Of a DNA stretch of 64,000 nt, positions 25,627 to 34,157 are shown one piece after another. Each line of letters begins with the position of its first letter. The stretch's first letter is position 1. The stretch comes from Bog-473 sp963779735 (GTDB taxonomy: Bacteria; Actinomycetota; Acidimicrobiia; Acidimicrobiales; RAAP-2). The notes under the pieces were generated by a model that was given only the letters and a program-made list of their open reading frames with translations, had not been told where the DNA came from and searched no databases. The stretch lies in contig CAVZZJ010000011.1 in the NCBI GenBank assembly GCA_963779735.1, forward strand, positions 1 through 64,000. The letters are read 5' to 3'. Position numbers and translations under genes: made by a program.

Positions 25627-27198
25627 TCAACTCGGGACCGACACCACCCAGTAGTTCAAGACGCCTCCCACGTAGGGGATGTTCTGGGGGTCCGTCACGT
25701 CCTTGGCCGCCCCGGTCACGATCGGCGCGTAGTCGACGTAAACCGAGAGGGCGTTCTTGATGACGAACTCCTGAATCTGGCCCCAGACACTCTTGAGCTT
25801 GTGACTACTCGGCGGGAGCGCCTCGACCTCCTTGGTCAAGGCGTTCAGGGTGGGGTTGTTGTAGTCGCACAGGTCACCCACGTCGCCGGGAATGTACTGG
25901 GTGGTCAGCTTTTGGATTCCGGGCAATCCTTCCGGGTTGAGTCCCAACTGGGCCTTGTTATCGGTGTACAAGTCGGTCACGTAGTTCGAGGTCTGGACGA
26001 TCTGCACCGACACGCCGATCTGCTTCCACTCCTCTTGGAGCACCGTGGCCAGCTGAGCAGTTTGGGCTTCGGGTAGGGCCATGAGGCTGGTGGAAAAGCC
26101 GTGGGGGTATCCCGCCTGGGCCAGCAGCTCCTTGGCCTTCTTCAGGTTGAAGGCGTAAATGTTGGTCAGTGATGCGTCGTAAAAGGACGACGAGGACGGG
26201 AAGATGCTCCAGGCCGGTTCGCCCTTGCCGAAGAGGAGAGCCTTGTTGATGGCCGTCCGGTTGGTGGCGAAGTTGAGGGCCTGACGGACCTTGACGTTGG
26301 CCAACGGTCCAGAGGCCTTGCAGATGGGGACGAAAAAGTAGCTGGCGTCGGGGAACAGCGAGTTGGACTGGAGGTTGGTCTGGGCATCCAAGGCCGGGAT
26401 GTCGTTGTCTGGGATGCCCTCGACCTGCACCAGCCCCGATTCGAGAGAGGTGAGCTGTTGGGGTCCGAGGGGAACGTTGACGAAGGTGATGCCCGAGAGA
26501 TGGATGGCCTTGGCGTCCCAGTAGCGAGGATTCTTCACCATGACGATCTTTTCGCCCTCGACGTAGCTCTTCAAGATGAACGGGCCGGCGCCGACCACGT
26601 TCTGATTCGGGTTCGCCGAGTTCGGACCCGTGGGCAGGGCCATGAAGGACTCCTGGTCGGCCAGGAGCGGGTAGAAGGTGCTGGCCACCGGCTGCGAGAA
26701 GTCCATTACCAACGAGTCGGTCCCGGTGACGTTGATTGAGGAGATCTCGGACATGGACTGGTCCCACACCCCAGGGTGCGGGTTGGTCAGGTTGCGCTCG
26801 AACCCCGCCTTGACGGCGGCGGCGTCCAGGGGGGTGCCGTTGGAGTAGACGAGGCCCGGACGGATGGTGATGTCGAGGGTGCTGGGGTTGACCACCGTGG
26901 CGGCGGACGCCAGGTCAGGGACGTAGGAGCCACTCGATGTCTCGCGCAGGAGCCCAGCGTAAATTGCCCAGTCGTAGGCGAAGCAGCAGGCCGAGCTGGT
27001 GAACTGGGCGGGATCGAACTCGATGGGGTTGATGGTCTCGGAGAGGTCGTACCCGGTGGTCAGGTCGCCGTATGTGCCGCCCGAGGCGGCTCCGGCGGTG
27101 GCGCCCCCGGGCAGCAGAACCTGGGCACTCAGCATCAGGCCGACGGCCATCGCCACCACGGCGACGCTCCGGGCCGGCATTCCGCCCTTGATCTTCAT
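25627..27198 (-). CDS. ABC transporter substrate-binding protein, family 5 (peptide/nickel type)
   Basis: 523 residues from the ATG at 27198, which has AAGGGGGGAA upstream. The N-terminus is a signal peptide (MKIKGG, then a hydrophobic core ending near ATAGAAS at about 30-38). The body matches solute-binding protein family 5: SNGTPLDAAAVKAGFERNL, GAGPFILKSY, VKNPRYWD and VRQALNFATNR. It should capture an oligopeptide, glycoside or similar solute outside the membrane. It is divergent from the permease and ATPase genes that start at 27685, which is unusual, since these genes are normally in line. Confidence 0.9.
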   Translation of the reverse strand: MKIKGGMPARSVAVVAMAVGLMLSAQVLLPGGATAGAASGGTYGDLTTGYDLSETINPIEFDPAQFTSSACCFAYDWAIYAGLLRETSSGSYVPDLASAATVVNPSTLDITIRPGLVYSNGTPLDAAAVKAGFERNLTNPHPGVWDQSMSEISSINVTGTDSLVMDFSQPVASTFYPLLADQESFMALPTGPNSANPNQNVVGAGPFILKSYVEGEKIVMVKNPRYWDAKAIHLSGITFVNVPLGPQQLTSLESGLVQVEGIPDNDIPALDAQTNLQSNSLFPDASYFFVPICKASGPLANVKVRQALNFATNRTAINKALLFGKGEPAWSIFPSSSSFYDASLTNIYAFNLKKAKELLAQAGYPHGFSTSLMALPEAQTAQLATVLQEEWKQIGVSVQIVQTSNYVTDLYTDNKAQLGLNPEGLPGIQKLTTQYIPGDVGDLCDYNNPTLNALTKEVEALPPSSHKLKSVWGQIQEFVIKNALSVYVDYAPIVTGAAKDVTDPQNIPYVGGVLNYWVVSVPS

Positions 27199-27684
27199 CA
27201 GTTCCCCCCTTGATCTTCGTGGAATAATCGGTGTTTCTTGATCGGCCGCGGGTGGAACAGCCCGACGGGTACGACGACGAGAACGCTCTAGTGGCGAGGA
27301 CGCTCTGGTGGCGGTGACCACTGAATGGCGGTGCGCGAGTCGTGGTCCGCATTGGCGTGCTCGAACGATAGGTCTCAGGACACGATCTACTTCCCCCCAT
27401 TTCGGCCGCGCACCCTTGCCCGGACACGAATCACAACACTCGTCAACTTAGACGTGGCGTCAGGTTCGCTTGAACGCAAGCTTGAACCGAACTCATGCGA
27501 TTGTCCAGTGTTCGAGACGAAAATGTTCACGACAGCCTGTTCTGATTCTCCGGCGGGTTGGCGTGGTGCAGCCGGCCGCTCCGTCCCGACAACTCCATCG
27601 TGACCGTGACTAGGATGAACGCGGCTGGCATCGCTAGGGTGTCAGGCTCTTGACGACGACAGTGGCGGCTGCCATGGGGGTCGA
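27199..27684. other. Intergenic region between divergent transporter genes
   Basis: Holds no gene I can support; one short plus-strand frame has no protein-like features. It must contain the promoters for both the binding-protein gene and the dpp operon, and it has the hairpin-like inverted repeat at 27463-27488. Confidence 0.5.
27463..27488. promoter_or_regulatory. Nested inverted repeat in the transporter promoter region
   Basis: GGTTC (27463-27467) pairs with GAACC (27484-27488), and GCTTG (27468-27472) pairs with CAAGC (27477-27481), with only TT unpaired on one side. It lies midway between the binding-protein and permease genes, so it may be an operator for both. Confidence 0.4.
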
Positions 27685-28632
27685 GTGGGCAGATTGGTCC
27701 TACGGCGTCTGCTGAGCATCATTCCGGTGCTGCTCATCGTCTCTTTCGCCATCTTCTTCCTACTCGCGCTCGTTCCCGGCGATCCGGCGATCACTCTGGC
27801 GGGCGGCCTGAGTGCCACGCCGGCCGAGATCGCCCGGGTCCGGGCGCAGTTACACCTCAACGATCCATTGATCGTCCAGTACTGGCACTGGCTCTCCGGA
27901 GCGGTTCGGGGAAATCTCGGAACCTCGCTTTCAACCGGCCAGTCGGTGAGCCAGCAGATCGCCGCTCGGTTCCCGGTGACCTTCGGCCTCGTCGTGGCGT
28001 CTGCCATCGTGTCCCTCATCGTCGGCATACCACTGGGCATCCTGTCCGGCGTTCGCCCTGGGGGAAATCTCGACGCCGGCACCCGGACCTTCTCCACACT
28101 GGGCTTGGCCGTGCCGAGCTTCTGGCTGGCCATCATCTTCGTGTCGATCTTCGCCGTGCACTGGAAGATCTTTCCGCCGACCGGCTACATCGCTATCACG
28201 ACGTCGTTCACCGGCTGGCTCACCGACATCACCCTGCCCGCACTGACCCTGGGTCTGCTGGTCGGGGCAACGCTGGCCCGCCAGCTGCGGGCCTCGCTCA
28301 TCGACGCGCTCGACACCCCCTACGTCCGCACGGCCTGGGCCAAGGGGGGGACCCGCCGCTCGGTGCTGCTTCGCCATGCGCTCAAGAACGCCTCCATGCC
28401 GGTGGTGACGATCTTCGGAGTCCAGATCGGCTACCTGCTCGGTGGCGCAGTGATCGTGGAGCAGATCTTTTCGATCCCGGGCCTCGGCCCCTACATGCTG
28501 AGCGGCATCACCGATCACGACCTGCCAGTGGTGCAGGGGGTGGCAATCGTCTTCGTCCTCTTCCAGATGGCCATGAGCCTTCTGGTTGACATCAGTTACG
28601 GGTACTTGAACCCCAAGGTACGGGTGGCGTGA
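27685..28632 (+). CDS. dppB: ABC transporter permease, DppB type
   Basis: 315 residues with about six hydrophobic segments, the first at residues 9-30 (LLSIIPVLLIVSFAIFFLLA). The N-terminal LVPGDPA motif and the TMD EAA-like loop (DALDTPYVRTAWAKGGTRRS, then HALKNASMPVVT) are diagnostic of DppB/OppB permeases. It forms the membrane channel with the DppC part encoded next. The start is a GTG; its stop overlaps the GTG of the next gene in a GTGA, so translation is coupled. Confidence 0.92.
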   Translation: MGRLVLRRLLSIIPVLLIVSFAIFFLLALVPGDPAITLAGGLSATPAEIARVRAQLHLNDPLIVQYWHWLSGAVRGNLGTSLSTGQSVSQQIAARFPVTFGLVVASAIVSLIVGIPLGILSGVRPGGNLDAGTRTFSTLGLAVPSFWLAIIFVSIFAVHWKIFPPTGYIAITTSFTGWLTDITLPALTLGLLVGATLARQLRASLIDALDTPYVRTAWAKGGTRRSVLLRHALKNASMPVVTIFGVQIGYLLGGAVIVEQIFSIPGLGPYMLSGITDHDLPVVQGVAIVFVLFQMAMSLLVDISYGYLNPKVRVA

Positions 28633-29969
28633 CGACCGTCGTGAGTGATCTCGGCGCTAGGGACAACGAGCACCGGTCGCTGCGCCAGTGGTGGGCGGAG
28701 CACCGACGCCTGCAGCGGTTCCTTCGCAATGCCGGCGTCCTCTTGTCGATCGCCTGGCTGCTGCTGATGGTCGTCTTTGCCCTCTTTGCCCCGTTGATCG
28801 CGCCGCACGATCCAGACGCCCAGAACCTGCTCCAGCCCTCGGCCCCGATCAGCAGCAGCCACTGGCTCGGAACCGACGACCTGGGGCGCGACGTGCTCTC
28901 TCGTCTCATCTACGGGGCCCGGAGCTCCATGCAGGTGACCTTCGAGACGGTGGGCCTGGCCCTGGTCCTGGCGCTAATCATCGGCCTCGTGGCCGGGTTC
29001 CGGGGCGGTCGGATCGACTACCTCCTCATGCGGGCGACCGACGCCGGGCTGGCCTTCCCGCCGCTCGTGCTCGCCCTGGCGGTCGTGGCCGTCGTCGGAA
29101 CGTCGGTGAACGACACTTCCCTGGCACTGGCCCTGGTCTTCGCGCCGGGCTTCGCACGCTTCATTCGCGGGCAGACATTGGCGGTCAAAGAGGAGTCCTT
29201 CGTCGAGGCCTCGACCTCCATCGGCTCGCCCCCCGTCCGCATCGTTCTCGTGCGGATCCTCCCCAACGTCATGACCGGACTGGTGGTCGGGATCGCCATC
29301 GCCCTCGGCTCCGCCTTGCTGGCCGAGTCCGGACTCGCCTTCCTGGGACTGGGACCGCCCCCTCCCTCGGCCAGCTGGGGGTCCATGCTCCAGGAGGCCT
29401 ACGACACCTCGCTCTTCACCCACCCGTGGTCCCTGGTTCCAGCCGGGCTCACCATCACGCTCACCGTGCTGGCCTTCAACACGATCGGTGACTCCCTTCG
29501 TGACACGATCAGCGGTGCGACGACCCGAACGCGTCGCCAGCGCGGTGTCAAGCGCCAACGAGGCATCACCGCGGTGGCTCGCCCCACAGAGCCCGCACGG
29601 ACCGAGGGGGTGTCGCAGTCCAACGCAGCCGGCGCTCCTGGAGATCCGCGACCTGTGCATCGAGTTCGAGACGGATGCTGGACGGGTCCGGGTGGTCGAT
29701 CGACGTGTCCCTCGATGTCGGTGCAGGCAAGATCGTCGGGTTGGTGGGTGAGTCGGGTTGCGGCAAGACCGTCAGCTCACTCGCCGTCTTGCGCCTCCTG
29801 CCTTCGCCGCCGGCCCAGATCGTCGGGGGGTCGATCCGCTTCGACGGGCGCGACCTGCTCGACATGGACTTCGACGAGTTACGACGGATCCGAGGGCGCG
29901 ACATCGCCATGGTCTTCCAGGATCCGCTGGCCAGCCTGGACCCCTCGTTCACCGTCGGCTACCAGGTGA
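28629..29969 (+). CDS. dppC: ABC transporter permease, DppC type (5' part of an apparent DppC-DppD fusion)
   Basis: Residues 1 to about 297 are a complete DppC: N-terminal membrane helix, HWLGTDDLGRDVLSRLIYGAR, several hydrophobic segments, VEASTSIGSPPVRIVLVRI and GDSLRDTI at the end. After about 29530 the frame has no stop and runs out of register over the ATPase region to 29969, giving Arg/Ser-rich nonsense. None of the three forward frames has a stop between the permease end and about 29751. The natural product was therefore probably one DppC-DppD fusion protein, a known arrangement in actinobacteria, broken here by apparent +1 shifts near 29630 and 29701. Confidence 0.85.
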   Translation: MTTVVSDLGARDNEHRSLRQWWAEHRRLQRFLRNAGVLLSIAWLLLMVVFALFAPLIAPHDPDAQNLLQPSAPISSSHWLGTDDLGRDVLSRLIYGARSSMQVTFETVGLALVLALIIGLVAGFRGGRIDYLLMRATDAGLAFPPLVLALAVVAVVGTSVNDTSLALALVFAPGFARFIRGQTLAVKEESFVEASTSIGSPPVRIVLVRILPNVMTGLVVGIAIALGSALLAESGLAFLGLGPPPPSASWGSMLQEAYDTSLFTHPWSLVPAGLTITLTVLAFNTIGDSLRDTISGATTRTRRQRGVKRQRGITAVARPTEPARTEGVSQSNAAGAPGDPRPVHRVRDGCWTGPGGRSTCPSMSVQARSSGWWVSRVAARPSAHSPSCASCLRRRPRSSGGRSASTGATCSTWTSTSYDGSEGATSPWSSRIRWPAWTPRSPSATR

Positions 29970-30661
29970 TGGAGGCCATTCGGCTGCACGAAAAGGTGAG
30001 CCGGGCCGCCGCGCGGGACCGAGCGGCCAGTCTCCTCGAGAGCGTGCACATCCCCGATCCCGGGCAACGTCTCTCCGCTTACCCGCACCAGCTCTCGGGT
30101 GGGATGCGCCAGCGGGTGATGATCGCCATGGCACTCAGTTGTCACCCGCGCCTGCTCATCGCCGACGAGCCGACCACGGCGCTGGACGTGACCGTCCAGG
30201 CTCAGATCGTCGAGCTCCTCAACGAGTTGCGCCAGACCGAGGACCTGGCCGTGCTGTTCGTCACCCACGACCTTGCCTTGATCTCTGAGCTCTCCGACGA
30301 AGTCGCCGTGATGTACGCCGGCCAGGTGGTCGAGCGCGCCGCCACCGCTGATCTCTTTGCCCGCCCATGTCATCCCTACACGGCAGCCCTCCTGGCGGCT
30401 TCCCCGGGCATCCGGGGCCCGGCGGACCGCCTGGCGCTCGTGGCCGGCCAGGTTCCCCAGGCCGGCCAGTTCCCCTCGGGTTGCCGGTTCCATCCGCGCT
30501 GCGCCTATGCCGAGGACACCTGTCGGAGCGAGCCCATCGTCCTGGCGGGAGCGGGCCAGGATCGGGAGAGCAGATGTCGGCGAATGGGGGAGCTCACGCT
30601 GCCCGGCGTCGGGTCCGACGTGGCCACCCGGCTCGGAGCCGACCCGGTCGGTGCACAGTGA
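29675..30661 (+). CDS. dppD: ABC transporter ATP-binding protein, DppD type (3' part of the fusion)
   Basis: Walker A GLVGESGCGKTVSS, signature LSGGMRQRV, Walker B LLIADEPTTALD and the C-terminal oligopeptide-transporter zone SGCRFHPRCAYAEDTC are all present in this frame. The true N-terminal strand (PALLEIRDLCIEFE) lies upstream at about 29630-29700 in a different frame and joins only if one base at about 29701 is skipped. The ATG at 29675 is thus not the natural start. The stop overlaps the GTG of dppF (GTGA). It powers uptake by ATP hydrolysis. Confidence 0.85.
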   Translation: MLDGSGWSIDVSLDVGAGKIVGLVGESGCGKTVSSLAVLRLLPSPPAQIVGGSIRFDGRDLLDMDFDELRRIRGRDIAMVFQDPLASLDPSFTVGYQVMEAIRLHEKVSRAAARDRAASLLESVHIPDPGQRLSAYPHQLSGGMRQRVMIAMALSCHPRLLIADEPTTALDVTVQAQIVELLNELRQTEDLAVLFVTHDLALISELSDEVAVMYAGQVVERAATADLFARPCHPYTAALLAASPGIRGPADRLALVAGQVPQAGQFPSGCRFHPRCAYAEDTCRSEPIVLAGAGQDRESRCRRMGELTLPGVGSDVATRLGADPVGAQ

Positions 30662-31707
30662 CGAGCGACCTCGAAACGGCCTCGGCGTTGACGCCGGAGG
30701 AGCAGATTGTGGCCCAGCTGGTCGGGGTGTCCTGTAACTTCTCGGTCCGCCTTCCGGGCCGGGGCAAAGGCACGGTGCACGCCGTCGATGACGTGGATCT
30801 CTCCGTCCTACGCGGACGGACGCTCGGGCTCGTCGGTGAGAGCGGCTCGGGCAAGTCGACCCTGGCCCGACTGCTGTTGCGCTTGATCAGCCCCACCTCC
30901 GGGCGGGTCGTGCTCGGCGGCGAGGACATCACCCGCGTCAAGGGTGCCCGTCTGCGGACTTTGCGTCGAAGGATGCAGCTGGTCTTCCAGGATCCTTATT
31001 CCTCCTTCGATCCGCTCGCCACCATCGGATCGAGCGTGGGCGAGGCGCTGGTAGTCCACACCGAGCTCGGGCGCGCCACTCGCGAGCAGCGGACGGCTGA
31101 GCTGCTCGAGCAGGTCCGCCTCCCGGCATCGTTTGCCCGGCGCCGCCCCCGCGAGGTCTCCGGCGGTCAGTTGCAACGGGCGGCGATCGCCCGAGCCCTG
31201 GCCACCGAACCCGAGCTATTGGCGCTCGACGAGCCGCTCAGCTCGCTGGACGTCGCCACTCAGGTGCAGATGGTCGACCTCCTGGGCGAACTCCAGGAAC
31301 GTCTGGGCATCGCCTACCTGTTCATCTCCCACGATCTCAACCTCGTCCGCACCCTCAGCCAGCGAGTGGCCGTGATGTACCTCGGGCGCATCGTCGAGGA
31401 AGGACCGGTCGAGGAACTCTTCGGTTCGGCCCACCATCCCTACACCCAGGCCCTTCTCTCGGCTTCGCCCAGCATCGATCCGGCCCGACGACGACTGCGG
31501 ATCGTCTTGGAGGGCGACATTCCTTCTCCCATGAACCCCCCCAGTGGCTGTCACTTCCGGACCCGCTGTCGCCACGCCATGGAGGTGTGCGCCGTCGAGG
31601 AGCCGGTCACCACCGAGATCGGCGGGATCGCCGTCCGTTGTCACCTCATGGGCCCCACCCCTCACCAGGTCTCCGGGGCCTCGGGCACCTCCGGACCAGA
31701 AGGATGA
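30658..31707 (+). CDS. dppF: ABC transporter ATP-binding protein, DppF type
   Basis: 349 residues from the GTG at 30658, chosen for its 4-base overlap with the preceding stop. Walker A is GLVGESGSGKST, the signature VSGGQLQRAAIARAL, Walker B LLALDEPLSSLD, and the C-terminal zone SGCHFRTRCRHAMEVC. It is the second nucleotide-binding subunit of the importer. The gene ends 12 bases before the convergent ferredoxin gene. The longer upstream frame overlapping dppD is not real. Confidence 0.92.
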   Translation: MTSDLETASALTPEEQIVAQLVGVSCNFSVRLPGRGKGTVHAVDDVDLSVLRGRTLGLVGESGSGKSTLARLLLRLISPTSGRVVLGGEDITRVKGARLRTLRRRMQLVFQDPYSSFDPLATIGSSVGEALVVHTELGRATREQRTAELLEQVRLPASFARRRPREVSGGQLQRAAIARALATEPELLALDEPLSSLDVATQVQMVDLLGELQERLGIAYLFISHDLNLVRTLSQRVAVMYLGRIVEEGPVEELFGSAHHPYTQALLSASPSIDPARRRLRIVLEGDIPSPMNPPSGCHFRTRCRHAMEVCAVEEPVTTEIGGIAVRCHLMGPTPHQVSGASGTSGPEG

Positions 31708-31719
31708 GACGTCGGATGG

Positions 31720-31914
31720 TCATTCGTCTATGGTGATGGCCCCCTCGGGGCACGTGGCCACCGCCGTTCGGACGAGGTCCTCCAGATCGGCGGGTACGTC
31801 CGCCGACTCGACGTAGGCGTGGCCGTCCTCTTCGCGGAGGAGGAAGATCTGGGGCGCCGCCAAGGCACAGAGTGTGTGGCCCTGGCACACGTCGGGGTCG
31901 ATGCGCACTTGCAT
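31720..31914 (-). CDS. [3Fe-4S] ferredoxin, P450 type
   Basis: 64 residues. The pattern CQGHTLC near the N-terminus with a single distal CPEGAI (C at about 55) is that of [3Fe-4S] ferredoxins of actinobacterial P450 systems, where a histidine replaces one cysteine. It should pass single electrons to the P450 encoded 14 bases upstream on the same strand. No ferredoxin reductase gene is nearby, so it would rely on one elsewhere. Confidence 0.93.
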   Translation of the reverse strand: MQVRIDPDVCQGHTLCALAAPQIFLLREEDGHAYVESADVPADLEDLVRTAVATCPEGAITIDE

Positions 31915-31928
31915 GCCGATGCCCCGTC

Positions 31929-33224
31929 TCAGTTCGCCGGGGAGCCATCGTACAAGGTGGCTGCCCAGTCGTCTATGACCTGCTCGAGCGGCCGCCCCAG
32001 GCGGGCGCTCGCAGAGAAGGTGGCCGGTAAGTGCTGGTAGCCGTTGATCGTCCCGATGTCTTCGTAGCGAACCGCTCCCCCTTCGACGAGACGGTAGTCA
32101 GGTAGCCGCTCGAGCACTGCGGTCAGCATCGTCTTGAACGTCATCCGCGCCAGATTGGATCCGATGCAACGGTGGACACCCAGGCCGAAACCGGCGTGAC
32201 GGTTGGGGAACCGATCGAGGACGATCTCATCGGGCTCGTCAAACGCCCCCGGATCGTGGTTGGCCATCCCGTATGCCATCCAGACCCGGTCGCCCGCGTG
32301 GAAGGAGTGGCCGCCGATGTCGCAGTCACGGGTGACGGTCCGGCCACCGCCCTGCGCCGGGGTGGTGAAGCGAACGAACTCCTCCGTAGCCGTGTCGAGG
32401 AGCCCGGGATCGTCGAGCAGGGGTTGACGCTGGTCGGAGTGTCGGTCGAGCCAGGTGAGCGCGTGAGAGGTGAGGGAGGTCGTCGTGTCGAACCCACCTC
32501 CGATGAGCAGCGTGAGAGTGCCGAGGATGTCGTCGTCGACGAATGGGGCGCCGGCGGCCTGGGCGTCGATCAGCGCTTTCAACATGCCCGGACGTGGGTT
32601 GACACGGGCCGTCTCCATCTCCTCCGCCAGCTTGCCGCCCATGGCGAACGCCTGCTCGAGTACTCGCCGATAGTCGGGACTATGCGGAGGCGTGTAGACC
32701 ATGGCGTGGGCCGGTTCACAGTAGATGACCCAGTCCGTGAGCGGAAAGCCCAGCATACCCATGGTGAGGACGGCGGGCACGATGTTGGCCATGTCGTCCA
32801 CGAAGTCGAGGCGCCCCGACTCAATGATCTCGTCAATGCACGCGTGGCTGAGCTCGCGGACCATTGGCCGCCACCGCTCAATGGCGACTGGCGAGAGGTA
32901 CGGGTTCAGGACACGTCGGTACTCGAGCTGGTCCGGCGGATCCATTTCGATGAAGCCGCCGCGTGTGGTGGCGCCCTGCGGCGACGGAATGGCGATGCCC
33001 TCGTACCCCCGCCGGACGCCGAGGGGATCGTGGTCGTTGGAGAGAAGTTCGGGGTGTTTCGCCATCTCCCCGATCAACTCTCGTCCGCTGATGACCCAGT
33101 AGCCGCCATACTCCTCCGTCCACGCCGCGGGGCAGCGGGACCGGATACGGTGGCTGATCTTGGGGAAGGACTCCTTGTACTCGAGGGAGTGTTGATCAAA
33201 TGGCACAACGGCGCGCTCATCCAT
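31929..33224 (-). CDS. Cytochrome P450
   Basis: 431 residues from the ATG at 33224, with AAGGGAG upstream. The heme-binding loop is FGLGVHRCIG with the thiolate ligand at about Cys353. The I-helix is IGGGFDTTTS (about 241-250), where the usual AG is GG, and the ExxR motif is at about 282-285. It is a soluble bacterial class I P450 that would hydroxylate a hydrophobic substrate using the ferredoxin next door. The substrate family cannot be fixed; the setting suggests a terpenoid, steroid or fatty acid. Confidence 0.93.
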   Translation of the reverse strand: MDERAVVPFDQHSLEYKESFPKISHRIRSRCPAAWTEEYGGYWVISGRELIGEMAKHPELLSNDHDPLGVRRGYEGIAIPSPQGATTRGGFIEMDPPDQLEYRRVLNPYLSPVAIERWRPMVRELSHACIDEIIESGRLDFVDDMANIVPAVLTMGMLGFPLTDWVIYCEPAHAMVYTPPHSPDYRRVLEQAFAMGGKLAEEMETARVNPRPGMLKALIDAQAAGAPFVDDDILGTLTLLIGGGFDTTTSLTSHALTWLDRHSDQRQPLLDDPGLLDTATEEFVRFTTPAQGGGRTVTRDCDIGGHSFHAGDRVWMAYGMANHDPGAFDEPDEIVLDRFPNRHAGFGLGVHRCIGSNLARMTFKTMLTAVLERLPDYRLVEGGAVRYEDIGTINGYQHLPATFSASARLGRPLEQVIDDWAATLYDGSPAN

Positions 33225-33296
33225 GTGCCCCGCTCCCTTCTTTAGCGGATGCCGGTCACTCACTCTACAACGGTTGGTCCGAGGGTGACGGGCCGC

Positions 33297-34157
33297 CTAC
33301 TCCGTCGTGCGACGCTTGAAGAAGTGCGATGCCAAGGGGGCGGCCACCGCCAGGATCAGCACGGACCAGATGAGGGCGGCCTCCACCGGGTGCTGCATGG
33401 GCCACGCGTGGATGGTGGCCGACGGGTTCGGGTTTCCCCAAAGGTTTCGGGCACCCGCGGTCGCAGCGCTGACGGGGTTCCAGTCCGCGATCGCCTGCAA
33501 CCATCCGGGCATGTGCTGTGTGGGCACCATGGCGTTGGAGACGAAGGCCAGCGGGAACAGGACGATGAAGCCGAACGAGGCCGCTGACTCAGGGCTCTTG
33601 CTGTTGAGCCCCACGCACGCCGCGATCCACGTCAACGAGTAGGCAAAGAACAGCAATAGGGCGAAGCCCCCGATCACCGAGGCGAAGTTGGCATCAGGCC
33701 GCCAACCCACAGCGAGCCCGGTCAATCCGACGATGAGCGCGCACAGCACGGAGGTCATGAGATCTGCGATGGAGCGGCCCACCAGCATGGCGGACCGCCA
33801 CATCGGCAACGTGCGGAATCGGTCGACCATGCCCTCGTGAAGGTCCGTGCTCAACCCGACCGCGGTGCCCATGGTCGAGGTGACGAGGTTGAGGGCCAGA
33901 AGCCCGGCGAGGGCGAAGTCCGTGTAGCTTCCCCCGCCGGGGATCGGGATGCCGCCGCCAAAGATGTAGATGAACAGCACCGTGAACAGGACGGGCTGAA
34001 CGGTCACGTCGGAGAGCTGCATCGGCTCGCGCGAGATGTGCACCAGGTTGCGTCGGGTCATGGCCCACACGTCGAGGATACGGCCAAGGAAGGCCCCGGA
34101 CGACCTGCCCGCTCCAGGGACTTCAACGCGCCCTTGCGTCAGTGTCGTCGTCGTCAT
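33297..34157 (-). CDS. ABC-2 type permease, DrrB-like
   Basis: 286 residues with six hydrophobic segments (for example VLFTVLFIYIFGGG, ALLLFFAYSLTWIAACVGL and ALIWSVLILAVAAPLA). The pattern VGRSIADLMTSVLCALIVGL and FVSNAMVPTQHMPGWLQAIA is typical of DrrB daunorubicin-type exporters. It pairs with the ATPase encoded upstream, sharing a 4-base overlap. It probably exports a hydrophobic compound. The start GTG/ATG context at 34157 is set by that overlap. Confidence 0.9.
   Translation of the reverse strand: MTTTTLTQGRVEVPGAGRSSGAFLGRILDVWAMTRRNLVHISREPMQLSDVTVQPVLFTVLFIYIFGGGIPIPGGGSYTDFALAGLLALNLVTSTMGTAVGLSTDLHEGMVDRFRTLPMWRSAMLVGRSIADLMTSVLCALIVGLTGLAVGWRPDANFASVIGGFALLLFFAYSLTWIAACVGLNSKSPESAASFGFIVLFPLAFVSNAMVPTQHMPGWLQAIADWNPVSAATAGARNLWGNPNPSATIHAWPMQHPVEAALIWSVLILAVAAPLASHFFKRRTTE

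Noticed and set aside
27325..27603. 92-residue plus-strand frame before dppB
   Set aside because: No ribosome binding site, no domain and uneven composition; the region is better read as promoter DNA.
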